Of a stretch of DNA of 55,302 nt, positions 7,039-16,195 are shown piece after piece; within the stretch, counting starts at the first letter, position 1, and each line of letters opens with the position of its first letter. Below the pieces are notes generated by a model, which did no database searches, was not told where the DNA came from, and saw nothing but the letters and a program-made list of their open reading frames with translations. Both the position numbers and the translations under genes were made by a program. The stretch is from Candidatus Accumulibacter regalis (GTDB taxonomy: Bacteria; Pseudomonadota; Gammaproteobacteria; Burkholderiales; Rhodocyclaceae), in contig JEMY01000027.1 of assembly GCA_000585075.1 (NCBI GenBank), forward strand, positions 242 to 55,543, read 5' to 3'.

Positions 7039-8034
7039 TCAGCTGTGGCGGAAATTTTCCGGTGCGATGCCGTGCTTCTTGAGCAGCTTGCCAAGCGCGC
7101 GCCGCTCCTTGCCGGCCAGGCGGGCGGCGCTGGAAACGTTGCCGGCGCTTTCCGACATCAGGCGCAGCAGTTGGCCGCGCTCGAAAGCCTGCAGCACCTG
7201 CTGCTTGGCTTCATTGAAATTGAGTGTCGTCGGGCAGGCCAGGCGACGATCGGGCTGCTGTCGGCGGTCGCTGTCCGGCGCCGTTTCGCGGACCCGGATT
7301 TCCGGCTCCTCACAGAGCAGGAACTCGCGCTGGATTCGATTCTGCAGTTCGCGGACATTGCCCGGCCAGGCGTAGCCAAGCAGCCAATTCACGGTGTCGG
7401 CGTGCAGCTCCTTGACCGCCAGGTGGTATTGACGGGCCGCTTCGGCAACGACGTGCCGCGCCAGGAGCACGGCGTCCTGCCCGCGTGCGCGCAGCGGCGG
7501 CACCTGCAGTTCCATGGCCGCGAGCCGATAGTAGAGGTCGGCGCGAAAAACGCCCTCGTCGATCGCCTGCGACAGATCGCTGTTGCAAGCGGCAACGACC
7601 CGCACGTCGGCCTTTTCGATCAGGCTGCCGCCGAGACGGCGGTATTGACCGTCCTGCAGGAAGCGCAGCAGGCTGACCTGCGCCTTGGCGGTCAGTGTAT
7701 CGACTTCGTCGAGGAACAGCGTTCCCCCCTCAGCCTGCGCGATCAGGCCGATCTGGCTCTCGCGGGCATCGGTGTAGGCGCCCCTGGCGTGTCCGAAAAG
7801 CTCGTTTTCCACCAGGTGATCCGGCAAGGCGCCGCAATTGACCGGGATGAATGGTCGATCCCGGCGTTGCCCCTGATAGTGAATGGCACGCGCCGCCATT
7901 TCCTTGCCGCTGCCGGTTTCGCCGCTGATCAGGACGGTCGTGTCGTAGCGCGCCACCCTGGCGAGAATCGACAGCATCTCCTGGAAAGCAACGGATTCGC
8001 CAATAAAACCATTGTCTTTGGGCAAGCTGCTCAT
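7039..8034 (-). CDS. Sigma-54-dependent transcriptional activator (AAA+ and Fis-type HTH)
   Basis: This 331-aa protein has only the AAA+ and DNA-binding modules. Walker A is GETGSGKE (38-45), the sigma-54 contact loop reads GAYTDA (85-90) instead of GAFTGA, and Walker B is GGTLFLDEVD (103-112). A WPGNVRELQN segment and a C-terminal Fis-type helix-turn-helix (about 285-331, with NVSSAARLAGKERRALGKLL) complete it. There is no receiver or GAF domain, so activity must be controlled by expression or a partner protein, as in PspF-like activators. The ATG at 8034 follows a GGGGAG site. With sigma-54 promoters just downstream in front of the CIS genes, it is very likely their dedicated activator. Confidence 0.92.
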   Translation of the reverse strand: MSSLPKDNGFIGESVAFQEMLSILARVARYDTTVLISGETGSGKEMAARAIHYQGQRRDRPFIPVNCGALPDHLVENELFGHARGAYTDARESQIGLIAQAEGGTLFLDEVDTLTAKAQVSLLRFLQDGQYRRLGGSLIEKADVRVVAACNSDLSQAIDEGVFRADLYYRLAAMELQVPPLRARGQDAVLLARHVVAEAARQYHLAVKELHADTVNWLLGYAWPGNVRELQNRIQREFLLCEEPEIRVRETAPDSDRRQQPDRRLACPTTLNFNEAKQQVLQAFERGQLLRLMSESAGNVSSAARLAGKERRALGKLLKKHGIAPENFRHS

Positions 8035-8194
8035 CGTCGGTCTCCCCGTAGAGACGCTGGCGTACGCGCCGGATGCATCGCAGTCAGGCGGTCAACTTAG
8101 CAAACGACCTCGACCGCGGTCCAATCAACTCTGTGAATGCTTGCCGCGACGACAAGCGACGCGGCCCGCCCAATGATGCCCGCACACGCGGGTC

Positions 8195-9790
8195 TTACTT
8201 GCCGGCCCCAGCCGCCCCGCCGGGCTTGGCGGCGAGCGGACCAATGTAGCGGCGCGCCACGACGACGTTGTCGATGTACAGATGCTGGTCGTAAGGTGAG
8301 CGAGCGACGCCGCCATGGAAGACGTTCAGCCAGGCGCTTTCGATGTGCAGGCGATCAACGGTGCGCATGCGAATCTGCTGACGCTCGAGCAGCAGGCGCC
8401 CGTCGACCCAGACGCGAAACAGTCCGTCGGCTGCGCCGGGTTTGTTCAGGCGCACCTGCTGTTCTATCGAGTACCAGCGATTGCGCTGCAGAAGAGCGCC
8501 GGGCCAGATCCAGGTTTCGCCGTAGGCACTGGTCATGTCGGCATGGTAGGCGTAGGTCCCCAGCTGGGTCAGTCCGTGCAGCGGATGGTCGCTGGCGAAT
8601 GCCCGTCCGAAACTGCCACGCAAGGACCAGCCGTTGGTGCCGTCCGAACGCCTGCCGCCCCAGCCCGCCGTCCCGTAGGTACCCGCCAGGCCGGGCATTT
8701 TGCCGGCTTCGACGGTCGGATCCCAGTCGTCACCCAGACGCAGATAGTAGCGAAAGTACAGCTCGTCCGGTTCGCCGCCGTGATCCTTGAGCAGGAGCCG
8801 CAGATCGACGCCAAGGTTGTCGCCTTTCTTGACATTGACGCGCAAGGCACTCCCAACGAGCGGTTCGAAGTGGCGCACCGAATCATCGCCGACGACGTCG
8901 AACTCACCCGCCGAATCCTTGGCCCAGGCCCAGCGCCAGCGCAGCCACTCGTCGAAGCCAGCGGCAAAAACGACGTCGGGGTGGCTCTCGATTCCCTTGT
9001 CGGCCGGATAGTCGGCGGCCAGGCCGGGGCTCACCGGCGGCGCCGGGAACGCCGGCACGGCGATTTCGAAGACGCCGATGCGCATCGCTCCACCGCCTGG
9101 CGCAGACGCGCTCGACAACACCAGTTGCGCGCGCTTGACACGGCTGCCCGAGAGCTTGGCCGGCAACTGAAACTGCAGCAGGGCAGGGACGGTCCCGAAG
9201 ACCGTCAGGGTCTCGGAACGACCCAGCGAGCGGTAGGTCGAGCAGTCGAGGTGGGTATCGGCGACCGGCTTGAGCAGTTCGCGACGACCATCGGCCAGCT
9301 CCAGGACGAGCATCGGCCAGTCTGCAGGGCTCTTGGCTTCACGGCTGAGGAAGATCGCGAAACCCGGCCCCGAGACCGAGCGCAAGAAAAAGCTGGCACG
9401 ACTGACACCGGCGTCGGCCCACTGGCGAACAAGCCCCGTCACGTCCCACATGGTCGCGCGCGTTCCGGGCGCCTCCTCGGCAAACGGAGCATCACCATGC
9501 AGCTTGCCGCGCGCGTCCCGCCAGTCGCCGCCACGTCGCTGCCAGGCGAGGGAACCGGTGAGAAAATTCGCGCACGATGCGCCCTCTTCGCCCTCGTAGA
9601 GAACCCGACGCTCCGACAGTTCGTGCGCGGCAGGAACGGCGGCGCCGCCCGCTGCCGCATCAACGCGCCCGGCGGCCTGAAACAGCGCCACGAAGGCCAG
9701 CAAACACAGCCTTGTCTGAACAACACTAAAAGCCGCGCAAAAGCATCTCACTGTCGACCACCATGGAAAAAAGTTCTTCGACGGGCGCAT
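8195..9790 (-). CDS. Exported polysaccharide-lyase-like protein (531 aa)
   Basis: The N-terminus has a hydrophobic stretch (about residues 18-45, ending GRVDAAAG) consistent with secretion; the exact start is uncertain because no clear ribosome site precedes 9790, and a GTG about 13 codons later is possible. Residues 50-235 resemble a DNRLRE-type beta-sandwich (WDVTGLVRQWAD, and RAQLVLSSASAP near the end). Residues 260-520 resemble the polysaccharide lyase family 14-like jelly roll, with ELYFRYYLRLGDDWDP, KMPGLAGTYG and a final HLYIDNVVVARRYIGP strand. It probably acts on an acidic exopolysaccharide in the periplasm or outside the cell. The neighbouring glycan clusters support that, but the substrate cannot be read from the sequence. 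Confidence 0.7.
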   Translation of the reverse strand: MRPSKNFFPWWSTVRCFCAAFSVVQTRLCLLAFVALFQAAGRVDAAAGGAAVPAAHELSERRVLYEGEEGASCANFLTGSLAWQRRGGDWRDARGKLHGDAPFAEEAPGTRATMWDVTGLVRQWADAGVSRASFFLRSVSGPGFAIFLSREAKSPADWPMLVLELADGRRELLKPVADTHLDCSTYRSLGRSETLTVFGTVPALLQFQLPAKLSGSRVKRAQLVLSSASAPGGGAMRIGVFEIAVPAFPAPPVSPGLAADYPADKGIESHPDVVFAAGFDEWLRWRWAWAKDSAGEFDVVGDDSVRHFEPLVGSALRVNVKKGDNLGVDLRLLLKDHGGEPDELYFRYYLRLGDDWDPTVEAGKMPGLAGTYGTAGWGGRRSDGTNGWSLRGSFGRAFASDHPLHGLTQLGTYAYHADMTSAYGETWIWPGALLQRNRWYSIEQQVRLNKPGAADGLFRVWVDGRLLLERQQIRMRTVDRLHIESAWLNVFHGGVARSPYDQHLYIDNVVVARRYIGPLAAKPGGAAGAGK

Positions 9791-10181
9791 CTGTCACGCG
9801 CAGCCTGGCCTCCCGCTCCCCCTGCTGGCCCTATCTTCGAGGCTGCGCTATTTGCTTGTCAAGGCACGGAAGCAGCCACCGGCGAGCCGTCAAGCGATGG
9901 CCGGTTCGTGGAACCGCTGCGCACTGATTGGCGCGCAGTGAAATCTCGCACAGCGCAAGTCGTCACGGTAGCGTAGCATCCGCCTGTCGATGAGCGGCGG
10001 CAAGCGAAACAACGCGCTGCTGACGACCCGTCGACGGGCAACCCACGCTTGCCACCGGTGTTTTATCTTGCGTGCACCTCGCCTGAACGGAGAATGGCCG
10101 CCAGCAGCTGAATATCCGCGCCAGTGAAGCCCACGCGGCACCCTTCGCCAACACTCACCAACCGCCTCGAGCCGACATCGC
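9791..10181. other. Intergenic region between divergent genes
   Basis: These 391 bp separate the minus-strand lyase-like gene from the plus-strand sugar-modification cluster. I found no coding frame with plausible composition and no clear sigma-70 or sigma-54 promoter, although promoters for both directions are expected here. Confidence 0.4.
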
Positions 10182-11963
10182 ATGAAAGACAAAATCTCCG
10201 GCCAGCTTGACCTGACCAGCCTTTTCGACCCCGGCGCAGCACCGGCCATGATCAAGGCACTCACCCTGCGCGGAGACCATGTCGCACGCGACGACGACGT
10301 CGTATGCGCGGTGATCGGCACCCCCACCTTCGGGGACACTGCTGCCAGCGCATCGGCGCCGGCTGCGGGCATTGCCCGCGAACTGCTCAAGGGCTGGCGC
10401 ACGCACTGGGTCGAGGTGGCGGCGCGGATTCACGGCGCCTATGCCCTGGCGATCGTCGACGCGCGCCGCGAATGTGTTTTTCTCGCCGTAGACCGCTTCG
10501 CGATCCAGACCCTGTGCTATCGCGCCGACGCGCAGACCCTGACCTTCTCGGATCGTGCCGATTGCGTTCACGGGGGCGGCGACGAGCTTGACCCGCAGGC
10601 CATCTTCGACTACCTGTACTTTCACATGATCCCGGCGCCGCGAACGATCTTCAAGGGCGTGCGCCGGCTGCCGGCCGCCAACGGCCTGCTCGTCGACCGC
10701 CAGGGCGTGCGCGAGATCCGCCACTGGCCGCTGCGTTTCGACGAGCACCACCGGCAGCCGTTCGAAGCTTCGCGCGACGCTTTCCGCAAGCTGATCCGCG
10801 ATGGCGTCAGCGAAGAGCTCGTCGGGCAGTCGCGCGTCGGAGCGTTTCTCTCCGGAGGCACCGACAGCTCGACAGTCGCCGGCATGCTCTGTGACGTCAC
10901 CGGCGAGGCGGCACCTGCCTACTCGATCGGCTTCGCCGCCGACGGCTACGACGAAATGGAGTATGCCCGCCTGGCGGCGAAGCACTTCGGTTGCCAGCAC
11001 CACGAGTACTACGTGACCCCGGCGGACCTGCTGGCCAGCATCCCGGCCGTCGCCCGGCATCACGACCAACCTTTCGGCAACTCGTCGGCCCTGCCCGCCT
11101 ACTACTGCGCCAGGATGGCCGCCGCCGACGGCTGCAGCAAAATGCTTGCCGGCGATGGCGGCGACGAGCTCTTCGGCGGCAATTCGCGCTACGCGACGCA
11201 GCGCCTGTTCGAGTTCTATCACTCGCTGCCCGCCGGCGTGCGCGCGCGCATCGAACCGCTGTGCTCCGACGACAGCGTCCTGCGCCGCATCCCGGGTCTC
11301 AAGCAGGCGACCGGCTATGTTCGTCATTCGCGCATACCGATGCCCGATCGGCTGCAGAGTTTCAACCTGATCATGCAGCTCGACCCGGCGCAGGTGCTGA
11401 CCGCCGATTTTCTCGCCCAGGTCGATCTCGGCGAACCGTCGCGGCACATGCAGGCGACGTGGAGCGAATGCCGGGCGCCCAGCCTGATCAATCGCATGCT
11501 CGCCTACGACTGGCGCTACACGCTCGCCGACAGCGATCTTCCGAAAGTGCGCGGGGCGACCGAGATGGCCGGACTGGCCGTCGGCTACCCCCTGCTCTCC
11601 GACCGCCTGACCGATTTCTCGATGGCCCTGCCGGCCAACTGGAAGCTGCGCCGCTTCAAGCTGCGCTGGTTCTTCAAGGAAGCACTGCGCGGCTACCTGC
11701 CGGACAAGATTATCAGCAAGTCGAAAAAGGGCTTCGGACTGCCCTTCGGGGTGTGGGCCACGCACAACCCGGCGCTCAAGCAGCTCGCCGAGGATTCGCT
11801 GCACAGCCTGGCCAGGCGAGGAATCGTACGCGCCGACTTCATTGCCACGCTGCTCGCCGAGCACCTCCCCGCACACCCCGGCTATTACGGCGAGATGGTG
11901 TGGATTCTGACCATGCTCGAGCAGTGGCTGCAGGGCCGGGACGCGCAGAAGGCAGTCGAGTAG
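10182..11963 (+). CDS. Asparagine-synthetase-like protein lacking the glutaminase nucleophile (593 aa)
   Basis: The C-terminal two thirds are a clear asparagine-synthetase ATP-pyrophosphatase domain: SGGTDSS (224-230), then FGNSSALPAYY, LAGDGGDELFGG, and SKKGFGLPFGVW near the end. The N-terminal glutaminase-like domain is shortened and degenerate. The protein starts MKDKISG instead of MCGI, has no RHRGPD or NGEIYN motifs, and keeps only the later HGAYALAIVDARR and FKGVRRLPAAN parts. It therefore cannot draw ammonia from glutamine in the usual way and may adenylate a carboxyl group for attack by another amine. It heads the plus-strand cluster. Two full-length paralogs with Cys2 lie at 31986 and 35147. 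Confidence 0.85.
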   Translation: MKDKISGQLDLTSLFDPGAAPAMIKALTLRGDHVARDDDVVCAVIGTPTFGDTAASASAPAAGIARELLKGWRTHWVEVAARIHGAYALAIVDARRECVFLAVDRFAIQTLCYRADAQTLTFSDRADCVHGGGDELDPQAIFDYLYFHMIPAPRTIFKGVRRLPAANGLLVDRQGVREIRHWPLRFDEHHRQPFEASRDAFRKLIRDGVSEELVGQSRVGAFLSGGTDSSTVAGMLCDVTGEAAPAYSIGFAADGYDEMEYARLAAKHFGCQHHEYYVTPADLLASIPAVARHHDQPFGNSSALPAYYCARMAAADGCSKMLAGDGGDELFGGNSRYATQRLFEFYHSLPAGVRARIEPLCSDDSVLRRIPGLKQATGYVRHSRIPMPDRLQSFNLIMQLDPAQVLTADFLAQVDLGEPSRHMQATWSECRAPSLINRMLAYDWRYTLADSDLPKVRGATEMAGLAVGYPLLSDRLTDFSMALPANWKLRRFKLRWFFKEALRGYLPDKIISKSKKGFGLPFGVWATHNPALKQLAEDSLHSLARRGIVRADFIATLLAEHLPAHPGYYGEMVWILTMLEQWLQGRDAQKAVE

Positions 11964-12171
11964 CGCCGCTGGCGGCCGTTTTCCCGCCGCGAGGATGAGC
12001 GCACCGTCCGTGGTCGACACGGCGTTATAATTGACCATCTCCCGGTCGCGCTAACCACCACCGAGACATGGCGAATGCAGACCTGCGCATGAAACCATCC
12101 AGCCACGCAAGCTCCCACCATCCCGTCGCCAGCACGCCTGCCTGTGGCAGGCGAGCGCTGCACATGCGCCT

Positions 12172-14061
12172 ATGAGTGGCTTCCCTGGCATGCCTCCGGG
12201 AAACGCCTGCCCGAACCGGGAAAGCGGCGTTGACTATGGCACGATCGCCCTCGCCGCGCTGCTGCAGTTTTTCCTCGTGGCCTACTCCTTCCCGCTTGCC
12301 GAACTGTTCAGCCAGACGCCAGTGCTTTTCAGCGATGCCGGCTACCATTGGTATCACATGAAGCTGGCGCTCGCCCTCGCCCGCGACGGCACGCAATGGG
12401 CCTACGATCCGTTTTTTGCGGCCGGACTGCCGCGCGGGGTCTTCCTCGATCCCAGCGCACATTTCCCTGCAGCGCTTGCCGCCTTGTTCTCCCCAGCGAT
12501 CAGCGAGGCTGTGCTGTACAAGATCTACGCCTTTGCCTCGGCGCTGCTGGCACCCCTCAGCGTTCTGCTGGCGGCACGCCTGCTGGACCTGCCAAAGCGG
12601 CAAGCAATCGTCGCCATGGTATTTGCCATGCTGCTCTTCTGGACGTCGATGTTCCGCTGGTACTACACCCACGGAATGGTTTCCTTCGTCACCGCAGCCT
12701 ACCTGGCCTTGCCATTTGCCGCCTTATTCTTCCGCTACACCTGCGGACGCGGTGGCGGCTGGCTATTGGGCGGCACCGGCGCGTTTGGCGCGCTGGCGTT
12801 TTTCTACCACCCGCTTTTCCCCGTCCTCGCGGCAAGCCTGATTGGACCCTGGCTCATCGTATCGTTCCGGCTGACTGTTTGGCGCCGCGTGCTGGCGGCG
12901 CTTACCGTCATTCCCTTGCTCAGCCTGCTCCCGAATTTGCCGTGGCTCGATGCCGTACAGGAATACAGCAAGGCGTTCCCCGTCGGCGATTTCATGGCTG
13001 CCTACCAGGCCAAGGTAGACCCTTCGAAGCTGTGGATGGAGCTGCTCGCACAGGGTGAGGGCTGCAAGGCGTACGCGCCGATCGCGCTGCTCGCGCTATG
13101 GGCCGCAATCAAGGAGAAAGGGCCTGCGGCAAGGCCCTTGGCGATCAGCTTCCTGTCCGCCGCTATCATCCTGCTCGTGTTTGCCGCGGTGGGTGCCGCG
13201 CTGCGCCCCTTGGCGTCCCTGCAACCGAATCGCTTTGCCGCAGCCGGCTACCTGTTCCTGACCATCCCGGCCGCCTTCGGCTTCATGCGCGTCTGGCAGG
13301 CCTTGCGCTCGCCGACGCCCGCACTGCGTGCGACCGCCGTGTTGACGGCCATCATGGTGGCCATTTCGACCAGCTACGCGGCGTACGAAGTCGCGCGCGA
13401 AGTTTCCTATGCAGACATCGGGCACGTCGGCAAGAAGCCGCCAATGGTGGACGGAGCCGGACCTTACACAGTCTGGCTGGAGGACTGGCTGCGACAGCAC
13501 ACGGAAGAATCGTCGCGCATCCTGTTCGAGGTTTCGCTGCCCCGCCTCTATGACGGCGGCAGGGTCACCGGTTATCTGGCGCTGCGGACCAAACGCGAAT
13601 TCATCGGCGGCCCCTACCCTTACATGCACGCGGCGAGCTTCCAGGACGGACAGGCCTTCGGAAAAGCGCTGGGCGACCTGCCAAGCGATCTTTTTGCCAC
13701 CTATCTGGGGCTCTATAACGTCGGCTGGATCGTCGCCAATACCGCGACCAATAAAGACTACATCGATGCCCTGCCCGGGGTCGACGCGGTGGCCAACAAT
13801 GGATCATTCAGGATCTATCGCGTGCGCGGCCACGACGCCAATTTCTTCCTCAAGGGGCAGGGCACGATCAGCCATCGTGAACATAACCGGGTCGTGGCGA
13901 CGAATGTCAGCGGGCCTGCGATCGTCCTGAAATACCATTATCACGAGCGACTGCAGATCGACCCTCCGGCCCGGATGTATCCGGTTCAGAGCGATCTGGA
14001 CCCCATCCCATTCATTGGTATCGACGATCCGCCGGCCGAGTTTACGATCTCGATTCGCTAG
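12172..14061 (+). CDS. Polytopic GT-C-like membrane protein (629 aa)
   Basis: The protein has about ten or more hydrophobic segments from residue 22 to 410 and a hydrophilic C-terminal domain (about 425-629) that would lie in the periplasm. An early loop contains LFSDAGYHWYHMKLALALARDGTQWAYDPFFAAGLPRG, a placement of acidic and aromatic residues typical of GT-C glycosyltransferases that use polyprenyl-phosphate sugars. I do not recognise a named subfamily. The context, with an ArnC-like GT2 next and an SMR-type transporter further on, suggests it transfers a flipped lipid-linked sugar onto a periplasmic glycan. That role is inference. Confidence 0.75.
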   Translation: MSGFPGMPPGNACPNRESGVDYGTIALAALLQFFLVAYSFPLAELFSQTPVLFSDAGYHWYHMKLALALARDGTQWAYDPFFAAGLPRGVFLDPSAHFPAALAALFSPAISEAVLYKIYAFASALLAPLSVLLAARLLDLPKRQAIVAMVFAMLLFWTSMFRWYYTHGMVSFVTAAYLALPFAALFFRYTCGRGGGWLLGGTGAFGALAFFYHPLFPVLAASLIGPWLIVSFRLTVWRRVLAALTVIPLLSLLPNLPWLDAVQEYSKAFPVGDFMAAYQAKVDPSKLWMELLAQGEGCKAYAPIALLALWAAIKEKGPAARPLAISFLSAAIILLVFAAVGAALRPLASLQPNRFAAAGYLFLTIPAAFGFMRVWQALRSPTPALRATAVLTAIMVAISTSYAAYEVAREVSYADIGHVGKKPPMVDGAGPYTVWLEDWLRQHTEESSRILFEVSLPRLYDGGRVTGYLALRTKREFIGGPYPYMHAASFQDGQAFGKALGDLPSDLFATYLGLYNVGWIVANTATNKDYIDALPGVDAVANNGSFRIYRVRGHDANFFLKGQGTISHREHNRVVATNVSGPAIVLKYHYHERLQIDPPARMYPVQSDLDPIPFIGIDDPPAEFTISIR

Positions 14062-14315
14062 CTGCGCGCCACTTCCTTTGCCGACAAGACGTAGCGTACA
14101 CGCCGATGCCATTCGCCGCTTGAGCACCGGGCGCGGTTTTTCCAGGCAAGCGGCGAAGTTCTCTCACAAAAGCGTGAGTTGCTGCACAAGTCCTTCCCAA
14201 CCTAAACGGTACTATTCGCAACAATGCTCCCCGGAAAAGCGCCCGCATCGATGCTTCCAACCGGAGATTACCCTGCAGCTGGCTGCGCCACTGCCCACCC
14301 TGGAGGGACCGTGCC

Positions 14316-15302
14316 ATGCCCCCCACTACCCTGATCGCTCCGAGCGCGCATCCCGCTGACGCCCTTTCCGACCGGACACGGCCACAGATCAGCTTGATAT
14401 CGACGATGTACCGGTCGCGCCCGTTCCTTGAGGAGTTCCTTGCCAGCTGCCTGGAAGCGCTGCGCCAGATACCGATTGAAGACTTTGAAATTGTCCTGGT
14501 CAACGATGGCTCACCCGACGACTCCCTGGAGTATGTCCTGGGCCGACGGCAGGATATCCCGCGACTGGTCATCGTTGACCTGTCGCGCAACTTCGGGCAC
14601 CACCACGCCTTGCACGCGGGACTGCAGCATAGCCGAGGCGACCTGGTTTTTTTGATCGACTGCGATCTTGAGGTTTCTCCGATGACCCTGCCGGCTTTCT
14701 ACCAGAAGCAGCAGGAGAGTGGCTGCGACCTGGTCTTTGGCTACCAGGAATCGCGCAAGGGCGGCTGGTTCGAAAAGATCAGCGGCGGCCTTTTCTGGAA
14801 AGGCTTCAACCTGCTCAGCGAAACCAAGATTCCCGAAAGTATCGTCACCGAGAGAATCATGACGCGCCGTTTTGTCGATGCCCTCTTGCAGATGGGCGAC
14901 CGCAATCTGTTCCTGGGCGGCATGATGAGCTGGACCGGCTTCGCGCAAGTCGGTCTGGTCGTGGAAAAGAAGCAGCGCAGCGGCGAGAGCACCTACACGC
15001 TGGTGAAACGCATCGAACTGATGCTCAATGCAGTGAGCTCATTCTCGTCACAGCCGCTGGTATGGCTATTCAACGTAGGCGCTGCGATCACCGCGACCAG
15101 CGTTGCCTACGTCCTTTATCTGGTCGCCAGAAAACTCCTGTGGGGCGACACCCTGCTCGGTTTCACCTCGGTGATGGCATTGGTGGCCATCAGCCTTGGC
15201 ATTCTGACGACTGCCATCGGCATCGTCGGCATCTACCTCGGCAAAGTGTTCAACCAGGTTCAGAACCGACCAACCTACGTCGTCAAGGACATCTATCGCT
15301 AA
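14316..15302 (+). CDS. GT2 glycosyltransferase with two C-terminal membrane helices (ArnC/GtrB-like)
   Basis: The 328-aa protein has a GT-A fold: ISLISTMYRSRPFLEEF, then VNDGSPDDS near residue 65, SRNFGHHHALHAGL, and the DxD-like FLIDCDLEVSP. An LFLGGMMSWTGF segment follows, and two hydrophobic segments lie at about 247-270 and 278-303. This is the layout of enzymes that load a sugar onto undecaprenyl phosphate at the cytoplasmic face (ArnC, GtrB, DPM1-like). The ATG follows a GGAGG site. Together with the GT-C-like protein upstream and the four-helix transporter at 18272 it forms the usual set for lipid-linked sugar transfer. Confidence 0.9.
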   Translation: MPPTTLIAPSAHPADALSDRTRPQISLISTMYRSRPFLEEFLASCLEALRQIPIEDFEIVLVNDGSPDDSLEYVLGRRQDIPRLVIVDLSRNFGHHHALHAGLQHSRGDLVFLIDCDLEVSPMTLPAFYQKQQESGCDLVFGYQESRKGGWFEKISGGLFWKGFNLLSETKIPESIVTERIMTRRFVDALLQMGDRNLFLGGMMSWTGFAQVGLVVEKKQRSGESTYTLVKRIELMLNAVSSFSSQPLVWLFNVGAAITATSVAYVLYLVARKLLWGDTLLGFTSVMALVAISLGILTTAIGIVGIYLGKVFNQVQNRPTYVVKDIYR

Positions 15303-15457
15303 TGTAGTGCTGCACGCAGAGTGGAACATATGCATCCCAGCCACCACGGGGGTTGCGCGCGGCTGCCAGGGCCGCTGAAGGTCTTATCAAGAATGCAGGA
15401 CTGCGCTAGAAGGGGGAGTCGCGATACCATGCACCAGCACCATGCGGGCCATCGAAA

Positions 15458-16165
15458 ATGAAAAAGGTCGCCATTCTCCAGTCCAACTACATCCCCTGGA
15501 AGGGCTATTTCGACATCATCAACGAAGTCGATTTGTTCATCTTTTACGACGACGTTCAGTACACCGCGCGCGACTGGCGTAACCGCAACAGGATCAAGAC
15601 CCCACGCGGAGTCGAATGGCTTACCGTGCCGACCGACGGCAGCCGGGAAAAGCTGATTTGTGACGTGCGACTACCAGACCCCCGGTGGCAGGAGATCCAT
15701 TGGAAGTCGCTACAGCAGTGTTATGGCAAGGCCCCGTTCTTCGCGTCTGCGCAACCCCTGCTCGAAGAGGTCTATCGCGGTCAGCGTTGGACTCACCTCT
15801 CCCAGTTGAACCAGCATCTCATCACGCGGATTGCGCGCGACATGCTTGGTATATCGACCGAGTTTGCCGACGCGAGAGCCTATGCCGCGACCGGCAGCAA
15901 GCAGGATCGGATCATTGAATTACTCGAAAAATCCGCTGCAAGCGCGTATCTTTCCGGGCCCGCAGCCAAGAGCTACATCGACGAAGCGCTCTTCGCGGAC
16001 AAGGGTATTGAACTGACCTGGCACGATTACACGGGTTACCCCGAGTACCGTCAGTTCCACCCGCCATTCGAGCATGGTGTCAGCATTTTCGACCTCTTGT
16101 TTCATACCGGTTCAGATGCGCCATGGCACATTTGGGGATGGCGAGATGCAGCGCCGCGATCCTAG
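15458..16165 (+). CDS. WbqC family protein (235 aa)
   Basis: The start MKKVAILQSNYIPWKGYFD followed by DLFIFYDDVQYTARDWRNRN and WLTVPT is the WbqC signature, and the length of 235 aa is normal. WbqC proteins occur in O-antigen and glycan clusters and are thought to take part in transfer of acyl or aminoacyl groups to amino sugars, but the reaction is poorly defined. Here it precedes an ATP-grasp ligase and an amidohydrolase, and a sugar transaminase lies in the same cluster. That fits modification of an amino group on a sugar. Confidence 0.9.
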   Translation: MKKVAILQSNYIPWKGYFDIINEVDLFIFYDDVQYTARDWRNRNRIKTPRGVEWLTVPTDGSREKLICDVRLPDPRWQEIHWKSLQQCYGKAPFFASAQPLLEEVYRGQRWTHLSQLNQHLITRIARDMLGISTEFADARAYAATGSKQDRIIELLEKSAASAYLSGPAAKSYIDEALFADKGIELTWHDYTGYPEYRQFHPPFEHGVSIFDLLFHTGSDAPWHIWGWRDAAPRS

Positions 16166-16195
16166 AACGAAGCCGCTGCCCCGGCGAGTGGCCGG

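Noticed and set aside
8112-8121. Perfect 10-bp palindrome GACCGCGGTC upstream of the sigma-54 activator gene
   Set aside because: Short GC-rich palindromes are expected by chance here, and its half-sites do not match the one at 6509-6522 well enough to call a common operator.
12026-12031. TATAAT on the plus strand before the GT-C-like gene
   Set aside because: A perfect -10 hexamer, but no -35-like element at 16-18 bp upstream, so not reported as a promoter.
10155-12038. A 627-codon minus-strand frame opposite the asparagine-synthetase-like gene
   Set aside because: The plus strand has clear family motifs throughout; the antisense frame shows no recognisable domain.
14062-14315. Possible small gene between the GT-C-like and GT2 genes
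   Set aside because: The open frames across it have no ribosome site and poor composition, and they run into the GT2 gene in another frame.
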